64,000 bases of DNA from Cymbidium sinense (Eukaryota; Streptophyta; Magnoliopsida; Asparagales; Orchidaceae), in NCBI GenBank assembly GCA_021442155.1, contig CM038215.1:1698976-1762975 (forward strand), read 5' to 3'. Numbering within the stretch: the stretch's first letter is position 1; each line of letters starts with the position of its first letter. Shown here piece by piece: positions 1-12,040 of the stretch. The notes below the pieces were generated by a model. It was not told the DNA's origin. It searched no databases and worked only from the letters and a program-made list of their open reading frames with translations. The translations under genes were made by a program, and so were the position numbers.

Positions 1-283
1 ATATACTTATAATATGATCATCAAATTTCCAATAAAATGATATGTACACATCTTTTTACTCTATATTTATGAAAAATTTATATTCATTATAGCTATTTAC
101 TTCAATATTTTGATTAAATATTCAATAAAATATTGAGTACACACCCATACAATTTATATTTAATGAATATTTTCTAAATACATAGCTATGGACACATGAT
201 ATGATATCAAAATTTTTAATAAGGCTATAAGAACATACTTATGTTATATACTCTATATATTAATGAGATTTTTTTATTAATGG

Positions 284-320
<37 letters not shown>

Positions 321-3300
321 AAATAATTTGATTAAATGATCAATATAATATTGAGTACATACCTAAATATTTACAAATAAGGTGAGAATATTTTGGCCTT
401 ATAATAAATAAATAATTTACCATGTGATATATCTTTTGCACTAAATCTAATAAATATTTCAATTTCCTTTAATATATTTAAATTTAATTAATTATTATTG
501 AGCACTATAAGATTTTAATTTATTTATTTTAAAATATTTTAAGAACTCAAAATTTCACCTTTTCTTCTAGCAAAATTTATAGAAATATGAACTTTTTTAA
601 ATGTATTTCTGAGCAACATCTTGCTATTCTTTAGTGAATAGCCTTATCTTCATAAGACCAATTGTAAACTCACTTTATCTGATTATAATTTTTAAGAATT
701 CTCTATAAATCCTCATTCTAGTATTTTGGAAGGACATTGAGGAGAGTGAGGTGAACCGATGCCTTTTCACTGACTTCTATTTCAGTTTCTTTATATACGC
801 AATTTCATCCTCAGAGCCTAATTCTGCCGAAAAGTTTTGATAAATTTGAAAGAAGAAAACTATGCTTGTTCTCATGATGGATCTTTCTTTAGAATAAATC
901 TAAATTTTTCAATAGATTTTTCAAGAGGTTATCCTAAAATTCTTTAGCCAAAGTAACATACCTTCAATACAACTATAGAAGCATTTATCATATCCATTCA
1001 TAAACCTTAAACCATTTAATACATCTTTTTTAGGAGATATATAGAGAATCTTATCTTCTCAATTCCAAATAAAAATATCTATTATTTGAAATGATAATGA
1101 ATAACCTTTTTATATGGACATTAGTATAAGACTCATTAAATGATTTTTATCTTTTAAAATATCTTGAAATTGTATCTATTTGTTCTTCCAATGGGTAGCT
1201 TTTCTTAAAATTATTTGGTTCATTCAATTATAAATTTTTAAATTTTTCAATTGATTTCCTTTTGTGATATTTTTGAGAAGCTAATTTTGTCTATTGTTGA
1301 CAAGGTTCTTTTGATATATATTTACTTTTTACTATACTTTTTTTGAGCCAATGCTTCTTATTCTTAGTGAAGATAACATTTTATTAATTATCACTCTCAG
1401 AATGTTTGAGACACTTTAATAATCTTCTCTATGAGAAGTATTTAAAAAGTTAACTTTATCATCTCAAATAAAGACTAGATATAAACTTAATCAATCTAGT
1501 CATAAAATTTGAAACTTCTTAATAGATTTTCTTGTTAGGAGCTCCTTAAGAAGCTAATTTTATTACCTCTTTTACTGAAGGTCTTTTGATTTAGTACAAA
1601 TTGTTTATTTAAAAAACATTGAGAAGCCAATTCTATTTATTATCTTGATAAGTAATATTTTACTATAATACAAATTTTCTTTCTCAAAAAAATCTTTTAA
1701 AAACTAATTTTGTCATTTCTAATAAGATAAAATTTCACCTTGATGATCAATATTTCTTGCAGATATAGTGCCAATTTTAAGAATGGATTTTCTTGATCAC
1801 TTTGATGATGGAAATTAATTTTTAATTCTTAATCATTCATGTTGAGTTTTCAATTTAATCTTATAATTTGTCTAGGTTACCAAAAACTATTAGTTTAAAT
1901 TTCAATCAAGTTTAATTAAAGTTTTTATTTATGGTGTGTAACCTTATTAACTTGCTCTTGAGATAATGTCTTTAAAAATTCTCATTTTCGTGGTAAAGTT
2001 ATTTTCTTAAAAAGTTTTGTGTGCACTCTTTGACACAAGACTAGAAAGCTATTCTCATCATTACTATCTCTCATGGTAATTAAGATCTATTACTTGTTAC
2101 TATAAAAATAATAATTATTTAATTAATATAAATTTTAAATCTATCTTTTAATTTCATGTATATACTTATATAAGGAGTTAAGAGATTGTTCAATTCTTCT
2201 ATGCCTTTGGTAATCTTTTTTCCTTAATCATATACACGTGTTTGAGCATAAGATAAGAACCAACTAATTAATTTTAAATCTTTACATATGTCATTTGATC
2301 TTATGCATGTTCTTAGATATATGATCAAGAATCATGTTCTTAAATATAAGATCAAGAATAATTCATCCTTGGACATTGACCTTGTGAAGGCACTCAAGCA
2401 TGAGATTAAGAGGCAACTTGGTTTTTCTTAGTGATCTACTTACATGCTTATATAAAAGAAAATTTTAATCTTGATAGCATATAAGTATGAAAATATAGTC
2501 ATCTTTTATATACAGAGTTATTCTACATTTAAATAAAATTTAAGTGTCCATCTAATTTGGTCTTCTTACTAAACAGGCCCTCTTGTTAATTTTGAAATCA
2601 ATTAATATTCTCTGAGTTTAAATCATCCCTTTGTGGACTGCTTTTGTAGAAAGGTAGCTACTTACTCAAATACAAAATCTAATCCTCTAGCTTATAATCC
2701 ATGCTTAGGTGATAAAGTAGCCAATTTTTTTACTCTAAATTTGGTATCACAACCCAATTAGAGAAATAGATCTATGTGTTAGACTAGAAGCTCATCTTTA
2801 ACCTTATGATAGATCAAGATTAATAAGATTTAGGTAAAAACTTCTTTTCACTCCTTTAATGCAAAAAAGTGTGAAACCCAGAGTTTGAACATAAACTTTA
2901 GATCGAAGGGTCCTCTGTCGACAATAGAGCCATTGTAATTTGATTAAGATCCACTTATCTATAAAACCACATTGACACCTTTAGGTTCATTTTCTACTCA
3001 ATAAAATTCCAAAGGTCAAGCTTGAGTGGACATTCTAAGGAATAAGTAATGAGGCTACATATCTAATTTTTAGACTAAGTATAGGTAAATTCTCTATGCT
3101 CACCAAAAAGGTCTACTTATCAGAAAAAATAATGATCGGGCTCTTTCATGTATTTTCTAGATAGGAGTCCTTTTTAGTTTGTTATACTATTATGAGTGAA
3201 ACCAAGAAAGCAAGTTGACTTCAATATTCTGATAAGCATCGCTTTTAGTTTTAACAAATGTAACTTAATTTTAAAATCTCTAATTACTTACAAAAGATAA

Positions 3301-4930
3301 CATCTTTAGGTTTAATAATGAGTATTTTTCACCTCTTTGATGGATCAAAACATAGTATAAACTACTAATTTTCTTGGTCACTTGCTGCTCACAAGTGATG
3401 TAAAGTGAAATAATCAATCTCTTAATTTGCATCTTCAATTTGAGTGAATATCTGAACCACTACACCTCTAGGGTCTAATTTGGGGGTTTTAATGATAAAG
3501 ATATTTCTTATAGGGATCATCATGTGCTTATAATGGATTATTAAGCCTCTATATAAGAACTTTGAGCCTAGTTCACCAAACTAATAATTATAGGGACAAC
3601 TTACTCTAATGATATATTCAAAAGAATGAATAGTTTACTAGTTATTAGGGAATTCTCGGACATGAATCTTCTAGTCTAAATATCATCTTGAGTATATGCA
3701 AGTACTCCCCAAATTATTTAATTTTTTTCTCAATTTAATTAGTATTTTCATAATTATTATATTTTTAGCCATAACTAATAATAATATTCAATAATTTTAA
3801 GAAATTAAAAATATTTGCAGATGTTCATCTCATATGCATGAGCTTATGACCAAAATTTTATAAATAATGGGTTTGTAAATCTATTATCATGAATTTTTTA
3901 TATTGAAAATTCTCCTTTAAATAATAAAAAATATATAATAGTTTAATTTAATTAAATAATTGAGGCTTAATTTGAGCTATTGAAATTCAAATATCACACA
4001 GTTCTTGCCTCCAAATATTTTGATAATTTCTCTAAAACTATTTGATATGTTTTAGAATATTTTAGGGGCAATAATTATGAAAACATTAATTAATCTCTAA
4101 AAATGCCCTTAATTTTTGGAAATGAATCTCTACTTAGTTGGAGAAATTTGAAAGTTCAAAAAGTAATTTTGATCATGATTTGATCTCTTGCTAAATCTAT
4201 GTTGATTGACCTCATGTATATATAAATACAATAATACGCAAAAGAGATGGCCAAAGCCCTCATGTATCTATGTCAAAACTTTATTTAAATAGGATTTAAA
4301 TACATGAGAGATAAAATAATTCGATAATTAAGAGATTTCCAATCTCATAGAGTGTATGACTAGTACAAATAAAAATAATCTATTTAGAAAGAAAAAATAT
4401 ATGGGTATATGTGTATACTTAGAACGAGGAGGTGACTAGTCATGGTCTGTGGCCAAACAATGGAATGACTTAGTAAAAAAAAAAGGCATGACCAAGTCAA
4501 GATAGAACTTAGATGAATATGGAACAACTAAATTCAACTAATATAGTAGCTAGGTAGTACGTTTAAAAAAGCATGACTATAATGAAGATATATTTAGCCA
4601 AAAGAGTGCATCCAATTTAGAAAAATTTTTAGCCAAAAAAACTTGATTAGAGAGGTAAATAATTCAATTAAATGGGCATGAATATACTAGAAATTATATA
4701 AGTTAAAAGAGTATGACTAGTCTAAAAGGATTCTAAGTCAAAAGAGTATGATTGAGGCAAATGCAAAACATGCTTAAAAGAACATGATTGAACTAAACAA
4801 TGAAATAATCAAGTAGGCTAGTTAAATTCAAAGAAAACTTATCTAAAGTGTGTAGGTAGACTTAATAGAAATTAACTTTTTCATAAATATGTTATGTATG
4901 CATTGAGTGTGTTTCCTTTAATTTTAGAAC
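1..4930. other. AT-rich intergenic DNA, no gene recognised
   Basis: Reading both strands gives only short open frames and no recognisable protein motif. A TA/TG microsatellite lies at 283-320. A short tandem duplication of about 27 bp lies at 2306-2358, built on the phrase atgttcttagatatatgat. The texture (long A/T runs, scattered stops) fits old decayed repeat DNA, but I cannot assign it to a family. Confidence 0.6.
283..320. repeat. (TA)n(TG)n microsatellite
   Basis: An uninterrupted TA run passes directly into a TG run. It is a simple compound microsatellite with no sign of function. Confidence 0.9.
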
Positions 4931-4948
4931 TTGACATATTTATTAGAG
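4931..4948. repeat. Left target-site duplication of LINE A (18 bp)
   Basis: The 18 bases ttgacatatttattagag recur exactly at 17999-18016, just after the LINE's TTG-rich tail. A perfect 18-bp duplication flanking a 3'-tailed element is the signature of target-primed LINE integration. It also shows that everything between is one LINE plus later insertions. Confidence 0.9.
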
Positions 4949-5068
4949 GATTCGTGTCATGATTATTTCGACAAGTTTTATGCTGGCTGTCAACTACCTA
5001 TCGCAACCTTCCACTTTTCATATCCGGACTTGGGACCGACAAAGGTACTGTTATACTCTAAACAAAAA

Positions 5069-5367
5069 TAGAGAATTTTGTTTTAATCGTTGTATTAATA
5101 AATTTGAAGTTAGAAAAGCTCTAAAGAAAATGAAATGTGGAAAAATAGTATGACCTGATGATATTTCAATAAAAGCATGGAAATGTTTATGAGATCAAGG
5201 AATTTCTTGGCTTACTAATCTTTTTAATATTATTTTAAAGACTAAAATGATGTCAGATGAGTGGAGGAAGATTTTGTCAGTTCCTATATTTAAGAATAAA
5301 GGTGATGCACAAGAGTGTGCAAATTATAGAGGAATTAAGTTAATGTGTCATACATTAAAATTCTGGG
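5069..5367 (+). pseudogene. LINE A reverse transcriptase, N-terminal fragment
   Basis: Translation gives RT fingers motifs seen in the other LINE copies of this window: KALKKMKCGK, then a stop, then DEWRKILSVPIFKNKGDAQE and [15 protein letters not shown]. In-frame stops at about 5151 and 5191 break the frame. The phrase is cut immediately after the codons for HTLKFW by the Tat element and resumes at 16766 with [12 protein letters not shown]. The uninterrupted counterpart on the minus strand near 33650 confirms that the two halves were once contiguous. Confidence 0.85.
5363..5367. repeat. Left 5-bp target-site duplication of Tat element
   Basis: ctggg here pairs with atggg at 16761-16765. The related LINE copy near 33640 reads atggg at this spot, so the left copy has one A-to-C change. 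Five bases is the normal Ty3/gypsy duplication size. Confidence 0.85.
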
Positions 5368-5700
5368 TGATATGGCACTAAAAATACTACTAGTTGAAGC
5401 ATGAATCTTGATGTCAAAAGCAAGTTGATCCTAAGTTGAAACTAGTCAAGATCAAGCACTTAAAATATCATTGAAAACTTTGAGATATCAGTTAAATCCC
5501 TAAATAGTTCTTAAATACGGAGTATTTATGATCAAATCGAACATCTTGACGAGCCGGATTTAACAAGCCCAAGATCTCTTGATTGTGACCTCATTTGAGC
5601 ATTCAAATACACAAAATATATTAGATGATCAAGGGAATCATCCATCTGATGGAGTGGTTTGGATTTTGCATGTATTTACGGAAATGCCTTCTCTCTAATC

Positions 5701-5707
5701 TATAAAT
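5701..5707 (+). promoter_or_regulatory. TATA box of the 5' LTR
   Basis: tataaat in the context ctataaatagtccctcattc. The same position in the truncated LTR at 54576-54582 is also tataaat, whereas the 3' LTR has cataaat at 15987-15993. Transcription would be expected to start about 30 bases downstream, near 5732. Confidence 0.75.
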
Positions 5708-5788
5708 AGTCCCTCATTCTTCACATGAGGTGAGTCAAGCTAAAGAAAAGAGAGAGCTCTAAAGCTTGAAAATCCTCTAAGCATAATC

Positions 5789-6180
5789 GTGCCACCACTC
5801 CATGGTCGCCGACCACCTCCGTTGGCCGCCAACCATCGTCGCCGGTCATCACCGCCAACCACCGACGCTGGCCACCATTGTTGGGCATTACCGTCAACCA
5901 CCATCGCAGGTCATTACCGCTGGCCACCGTCGCCGGTCATCTCCATCAACCGCTTTCGCCAGTCATCACCGCCGACCACCATCGGCGATCGCCCGCCGAT
6001 CATGGTCGACCATCATCATCGGTCATCCCGTCACTCGCGATTCTGGTTATCGACCACCATCAGGTTGCCCGCTCGACCCGCGCCCGCTCGTATTCACCAT
6101 CAATCATCATTGTCATCAACCATGCGGTCGCGCGCCTATTGCCGGCCATCTCCGTAGGTCATCACCAGACCATCCGTGAT
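5789..6180. repeat. GC-rich low-complexity block in 5' LTR
   Basis: About 390 bases built from irregular repeats of cgccggtcatcaccgcc-like units. All three forward frames stay open for 117-125 codons because the repeat is poor in T-first stop codons. The peptides are rich in proline, histidine, arginine and serine and differ completely between frames. I therefore treat them as by-products of composition, not proteins. The matching block in the 3' LTR is 16060-16470. Confidence 0.75.
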
Positions 6181-6494
6181 CACCCATTCACCATCATTAC
6201 TAACAATTTACAACTAACCATGGTTATATAGCTATTGTTTCCTGATTCTGGAATTCTCATTATCAGCCCTTCTCATATACAAAAAAACTTTGTACTCTGA
6301 AATAGATACATAGTGGAAGACTTTTACTGGGCTAGGCCCCATAATTTTTTCCCTCTTTTTGAGATTTTTCCACATAAAAATTCTGGAGTTTTTTTATTAA
6401 TTCTTTAAACATCTATGTGTGTGCTGAATTTCGCAACAAAGCTAAGGGGTAAACTTTTATTCTACCACAACTAGTTTTCTAGCACGCAACAGTT

Positions 6495-6510
6495 TGGCGC
6501 CATCTGTAGG
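6495..6510 (+). other. Primer binding site of Tat element
   Basis: tggcgccatctgtagg lies three bases after the 5' LTR. TGGCGCC at this position is the usual complement of a tRNA 3' end ending GGCGCCA, as used by many Tat and Athila elements. The mismatch pattern does not let me choose the tRNA with certainty. Confidence 0.75.
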
Positions 6511-6536
6511 AAGAGAACCTCTCAATCATAATTTCT

Positions 6537-8032
6537 ATGAAAACCCGCATTATGGCCAATAGGCATAATACTCGTAACAATGGAGCCTCTCGCTCCAACT
6601 CCCGTCACTCTCAAAATCAATCCTCGAACCAAGGATGCCAAGCTTCTGCCTCACTTCCCCCTGATAGGCATGACCCTGTCGGTGAAGGTGCAATAGGAAT
6701 CTCTCTAAAAGATCGTGTGTGCCGAATGGAAGAGTCTTAAAATGAGATAATCTGAATTTTATAAGGAACACGATAGCCACTACCGTGGCAAACACATCTT
6801 CCCCAAGATCGATCGTTAGCCAGGGGAGGTCAAAATGTTAATACGGGGCCTTCTTACCATCAGACTGAAGTTCCTCTGCTTCCAGACCATGATGCTGACC
6901 TCCTTGACACTGCTAGTTCTGCTCATCCATCACTTGCAGCTCAACTGACTGCTAATCCATCAATTATTGCTGGTAGCTTGGCACATTCTCATCATGTTGA
7001 CTCCACTCGTCACGTTATATGTGCGAAATTATAATGCTTGGTCCGAGAAGAATTTTATTATAAAGATGGAAATCATCTTCCCTCTCATCGTGGCTATCAC
7101 GAGTCTTCACCTCTAACTGAAGCTGTTCTTCAACATCTCATTCACATAAGGCTCAAGCTTCCGAGCATCAACTTTTATGATGGGGCAACTGACCCATATG
7201 AACACATCAACCATTATATAACCATCATGTATATCCAACGAGCTTCTGACACACTGCTTTGTCAGGTCTTTCCTGTTACCCTCAAGGGGCAAGCTCGCAC
7301 TGGGTTCTACTCCCTTCTAATGGGATCAATCCATACCTTTGATGAACTCACCAAGATTTTTGTAGAATAATTCATTGCAAACTGGAGGATCATTAAAGAT
7401 TCCTCTAATCTCTCAGGCATTCATCAAAATGAGGGTGAATCACTTAAGGAATACTTCCAGAGGTTCTCATTAGAAGCTTGCCAAATACCTGGAGTAGACC
7501 CTGAACTATTAAGAGAAGTTTTCCTTGGAGGGCTCTGTCTTGAGCCTTTTTACTCATCACTGATGTGAGATATGGTCTGCTCATATGCCAACTTGGTTCA
7601 TCGTGTAGAAGCAAAAATTTATGTTGATAAGGCTATTAATTCCCATCATAATTAGTTTAAATAATCTACAGGAAAATGTAAGAGCGCCCCAAGGAATGCA
7701 GACCGAAAATCCCATCAAAATGAGTAATAAGGCAGTCGTGATCTCCCTCCATAGCCCTCACATCAACGAAGTGAACCACAACCAGAAAAAGAATACACAC
7801 CACTGAACACATCTCGTGTTAACATTCTGATGGCCATTCAAGATGAAGAAACCATCAACTGGCCACATCCACTGAAACCAAATTTAGGAAATCAAGAGAA
7901 ATATTATCACTTCCATCGAAGTCATGGACAAACTACTGAGGCATGCAAACAACTCAAAGAAGAAATCGAGAGGCTCATTCAACAAGGATATCTACGTTAA
8001 TTTGTGAAGAATTAATCGACTCAAGCAAACAT
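6537..8032 (+). pseudogene. Tat gag polyprotein, broken
   Basis: An opening frame from 6537 (MKTRIMANRH) is serine- and asparagine-rich. At 7038-7370 the text SINFYDGATDPYEHINHY begins the retrotransposon gag domain, which continues past a stop as ESLKEYFQRF and LLREVFLGGL. At about 7900-7995 comes YYHFHRSHGQTTEACKQLKE followed by IERLIQQGYLR, the characteristic C-terminal gag region of plant Tat elements. Several stops and at least two frame changes separate these parts. In intact relatives Gag packages the RNA into virus-like particles in the cytoplasm. Confidence 0.85.
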
Positions 8033-8149
8033 AACTCCAACTGGGGGAAACCAAGATAATCATCATAGAAATAACAAAATAGTCATCAAATAATCAGGAA
8101 AATTGAAACAATCATAGGAGGACCACTACTATTTAATCAAGTTCTCATT

Positions 8150-8647
8150 ACCACCTCTGAAGAACCAGAGTTAAAGAAATCTCGTATTGATCATTCCATC
8201 ACTTTTAATGACTCAGACTTAGAAGGAGTTCATGTTCCTCATCAAGATCCACTTGTCATCAACGCAGGGATTGGTGACTCGTGCTATAATGTTAAGAGAA
8301 TTTTGATTGATAATGGGAGTTCTGTTGATATCTTATTTTACTCCACATTTCTTAGCATGGGATTGGTTAGGGAAAAGCTCGAACCCTCTGCAGGACCATT
8401 ATACGGGTTTAATAATCGCCCTGTGCGAGTAGAGGGGAAAATCACCCTTCCTATTATCCTCAAAGAATTCCCTCAACAAGAGACTCATGCAATTCAATTC
8501 ATGGTGGTCAAGTCAAATTTGGCATATAACGCTATCTTTGGAAGGCCCCTCCAATCAATTTTTAGTGTTCTCACTTCAGTATCTCATCTTAAGATGAAAT
8601 TTCCAACCCCTATTGGGATTAAAGTGGTATGTGAAAATCAGCGATAA
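8150..8647 (+). pseudogene. Tat aspartic protease
   Basis: The longest clean frame (8303-8647, 114 residues) opens at the active site, IDNGSSVDILFYSTF. The D-N-G-S-S form is common in Tat elements in place of the usual D-T/S-G. Further on, AYNAIFGRPL is the conserved second hydrophobic-glycine motif. The flanking linker from gag is frame-shifted. Retroviral-type proteases work as dimers to cut Gag-Pol. The frame ends at 8647 and pol resumes after more disruptions. Confidence 0.85.
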
Positions 8648-8769
8648 CAATCATGTTTCAAGACAAGCTCAACCTTGATGACATCAAAATTTTAATTTTT
8701 GAGATGAAGAAGTACCCCAGAAAGCTTCGCCTATAGAAGACTTGCTCCCTATTTCATTGTCAAATGACC

Positions 8770-9480
8770 AACCTCTATGAATAGTACAAGTTGGATCTCT
8801 GCTCTCAGACCAACAAAGGGCAAAATACATAGACTTCTTGTGAAAAAATTAAGAAATCTTCGCTTGGAGTCTGACAGATATGCTGGGGGGTCGACCCCAA
8901 TGTGATCATGCACTCCCTCAAGATTGATCCAACATTCAAATTGATCATCCAAAAGAAGTGGATTTTTGCACCTGATCGCCTCTAGGCTATCGAACAAGAA
9001 GTTAACATGCTCTTAGAAGCGGGGTTCATACGAGAAGTACATTACCCTATATGGCTAGCAAATGTTGTCATGGTTAAGAAAATAAATGGAATATGGAGAA
9101 TGTTATTGATTACACTGATCTTAATAAAGCTAGCCCAAAAGATAGTTTTCCTCTCTCTCAAATTGATCAATTGGTCGATGCTATGTCTGGACATCAAATG
9201 CTCAATTTTTTGGATGCTTACTATGGTTACAACCAAATAAAAATGGACCCAATGGATGAAGAAGCCACAACATTTCAAATATATAAAGATTTATATTATT
9301 ACCAAGTTATGTCATTCAGGTTAAAAAATACCGGTGCTACCTATCAACGCCTTATGAATAAGGTTTTAAAGACATCTTATGCCGCACAATGGAGGTATAT
9401 GTGGATGACATGTTAGTAAAAAGCTTGAAAGAATCACAACATATTTCAGACTTAGAAATATGATTTAACCTTCTTTGACT
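8770..9480 (+). pseudogene. Tat reverse transcriptase
   Basis: Recognisable blocks in order: LLEAGFIREVHYPIWLANVV (9007 on), then after a one-base shift DYTDLNKASPKDSFPLSQID, then FLDAYYGYNQIKMDP, then MSFRLKNTGATYQRLMNKV. The catalytic YVDD is at 9398-9409 within MEVYVDDMLVKS, but in a different frame from the preceding block. Active-site residues are thus still encoded while the frame is broken at least twice. Confidence 0.9.
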
Positions 9481-10140
9481 TTATAACATGGGACTTAACC
9501 TGACCAAGTGTGCTTTTGGGGTTACGTCAGGAAAATTTCTTGAGTTTATGGTAACCCACCGTGAGATAGAGGCCAATCCCAAGAAAATCAAAGCCCTCAG
9601 AGATATGACTCCTCCGAAGAATATCAAAGAAGTTCAACATTTGAATGGATGAATTGCTTCCTTATCCCGCTTCCTAGCCCGCTCTAGGGATAAATACTTG
9701 TCATTCTTTAAAATACTAAAGGGAGCTAAAAATAATAATTTTTAATGGACTAATGAATATCAGTCTGCTTTTGAGCAACTAAGGGAGTATTGAGCATCTC
9801 CACCCTTACTATCCAAGCCTATTCAAGGAGAGATGGTATACTTATATCTCGTAGTCTCTTCCCACACGATAAGCTCAGTTTTAGTGCGAGGAAAAAATGG
9901 GATACAATGACCAATTTACTATGTCAATAAAATTTCCTCTGATATAGAAAGTCGTTATCCACTGGAAGATAAGATGGCTCTGGCTTTAGTTTTCTCAGTG
10001 CAAAAATTACGTCCATACTTCCAGGCTTACACTATCAATTTTTACACTCATTTACCATTAAGGGTCATTCTACAGAAACTAAAGGCAACTGGGAGGTTAA
10101 TTAAATGGTGCAGGGGGGAAGTTTGATATTCATTTCTACC
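9480..10140 (+). pseudogene. Tat connection and first RNase H
   Basis: After YVDD the text continues with KCAFGVTSGKFLEF-like thumb sequence. The tether and RNase H-like segment follow: YVNKISSDIESRYPLEDKMA, then LRPYFQAYTINFYTH and LRVILQKLKATGRLIKW. This is the usual Ty3 arrangement before the extra RNase H. Stops occur in the thumb and after the last motif. Confidence 0.8.
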
Positions 10141-10224
10141 TCACAGGATATAAAGTCTCAAGTACCTGAGACTTTATGGTGGAATATTGACTCCAAATGA
10201 GATATCTACTACACTCTTTTCGTC

Positions 10225-10680
10225 TCCTCAATGAACCCTCTATGTTGATGGAGCTTCAGGAAATACTGGTGCCGGAGTAGGAATCTTACTTATTCTCCCC
10301 AATAGGATACCTTAGAATATGGACTTCGCCTAAAATTCTCTGCAACTAATAATATGGTTGAATATGAGCCTCTCATCGTAGGGTTGAGACTCGCCATCAA
10401 TTGTGAAGCTCAAGACTTAGTGATCCACACTGACTCTCAATTTGTTTCCTCCTAGGTTGAGGGAAACTTTAATACTCATAATCCTCAGCTGGCGCAATAC
10501 CTCAGCTTGGTAAAGTCACTTCTTGCCCATTTCAAGATGCATCAAAACATTCACATACTGCAAGAGAAGAATACTCGAGCTGACGCTCTCACTAAGCTTG
10601 CTACATCTATTGCTAGAGATCTATTTAAGAGAAGGCATGTTGAAGAAATATATTTTTCTAGTATCCAAGGGTCATGAGTA
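10225..10680 (+). pseudogene. Second (archaeal-type) RNase H of Tat lineage
   Basis: The text LYVDGASGNTGAGVGILL begins an RNase H fold with its first catalytic Asp. After a frame change come NNMVEYEPLIVGLRLAINCE (second acidic residue), LVIHTDSQFVSS (third), and NTRADALTKLATSIARD (last). The D-E-D-D set is therefore all visible. A second RNase H between the usual one and integrase is diagnostic of Tat elements. The frame has one shift and one stop. Confidence 0.85.
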
Positions 10681-10689
10681 ATACAAACA

Positions 10690-11788
10690 ATTAATGAGAT
10701 AAAGGAACCTTTATGGATGGACCCCATCCTATCTTTTCTACAAGAAGGGACCCTTCCTGAAGACCCAACTGTTGCAACTCATCTCCAAAGGGAAGCTTCA
10801 AACTTTATTATTATCGGAGGTGAACTATACAAATGAGCTTTTTTTGGGCCATACCTTAAATATCTCTCACCATCAGAGGCTGATTACGCATTAAGAGAGG
10901 TTCACTCGGGAATATGTGGAGAACACCTAGGAGGAAGGGTGCTAGCCCTTAAAATTATAAGGCAAGGGTTATATTGGCCTATAACCTCTCACGCATGTGC
11001 AGCTTCATCTCTCACATCTGAAGCTCGTCTTAAGCCGTGCTATCAATAGGTCTTCAAAATTTCACTAAAATCATAGAGGCAAATGCTAAATAATTTATTT
11101 GAAAAAATATAGTATGTCAATTCGGTCTTCCTGTAAAGATCATCATCGACAATGGAACCCAATTTACATGAAAAGTCTTTACATCCTTTTATAAAGATCT
11201 TCACATTCAGCTGCTGCATACGGCTGTAGGACATCCTCAAACTAATGGTCACACTGAAGCTACCAACAGGACTATACTCAAAGGGTTAAAAACACATCTT
11301 GAGAAGGCTGGGGGCAATGGGTTGATGAGCTCTCTAATGTTCTTTGCGGTTACCACACTACATCGTGAACTCCAACTGGTGAGACACAATATAACTTATG
11401 TTTCGACACAGAAGCTATTATACTAGTAGATATCAGGATTCCAAGTCCAAGAGTTCAATCATTCGATCATGATAGTAATGAAGAAAAACTCTGACAGTAC
11501 CTAGACCTACTCCCCGAAACTCGTGACATGGCCCTACTTCGGACTACTTCCTACCACCAAAGGGTAGCTCATCACTTAAACAAAAGAGTAAAATCTCATC
11601 CCATATCTGTCGATGACTCAGTCCTGCGAAGTCTCGAAGCTGCAGATAAAGGCCCTCAATGCAATAAACTCTCACCTCTTTGGGATGGCCCTTATGTGGT
11701 TATAGCTATGGTCATGCCAGGAACATTCAAGCTTAAGGATCCAGAGGGAAAAACTTTATCTCAAACTTGGAACACAAAGAATCTCTAG
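10690..11788 (+). pseudogene. Tat integrase with internal deletion
   Basis: The N-terminal zinc-binding part is visible (VHSGICGEHLGGRVLALKII, then RQGLYWPI). At about 11000-11050 the sequence jumps directly to the later catalytic core, KIIIDNGTQFT, then HTAVGHPQTNGHTEATNRT. The stretch that normally holds the zinc cysteines and the first catalytic Asp is missing, roughly 300 bases by comparison with the family layout. The clean frame 11528-11788 is the C-terminal domain, with KLSPLWDGPYVVIAM and KTLSQTWNTKNL. Without the first Asp this integrase would be inactive even if the frame were intact. Confidence 0.85.
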
Positions 11789-11799
11789 AAATATTATCA

Positions 11800-12040
11800 G
11801 TAATTCTTACTGCATAATTATTGCAACTTTTATTTTGTCTCGTTTATCATTTCCTCTTTGAACTCATATATGTATTAAAATCATCTTATGATTGTATCAC
11901 TGACCTTATCAGAGTAATGAGTTTATAGCTTTTTCTTTTGAGCTTGTTGCATATAAACAATCTCCTTCATTTAATCCTCCCACTTGAGAAATATGCAACT
12001 CACATTGTATCTCAGTCGGGGCATGATCAATCCCAATGGG
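11800..12040. other. Spacer after Tat pol
   Basis: AT-rich DNA of about 240 bases between the integrase stop and the 84-bp tandem array. No motif is seen. Confidence 0.6.

Larger units (their letters stand above)
5368..6491 (+). repeat. 5' LTR of Tat element
   Basis: Starts tgatatggcactaaaaatac and ends in gcacgcaaca just before the primer binding site. It matches 15675-16760 over its whole length. About 420 bases of AT-rich U3 precede a TATA box, followed by a GC-rich low-complexity block and a pyrimidine-rich end. The U3 part recurs as a truncated copy at 54232-54649. Confidence 0.92.

Noticed and set aside
5789..6231. Three overlapping forward frames of 117-125 codons as genes
   Set aside because: They are all products of one GC-rich low-complexity repeat inside the LTR. 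The peptides are unrelated between frames and the matching 3' LTR block does not conserve them.
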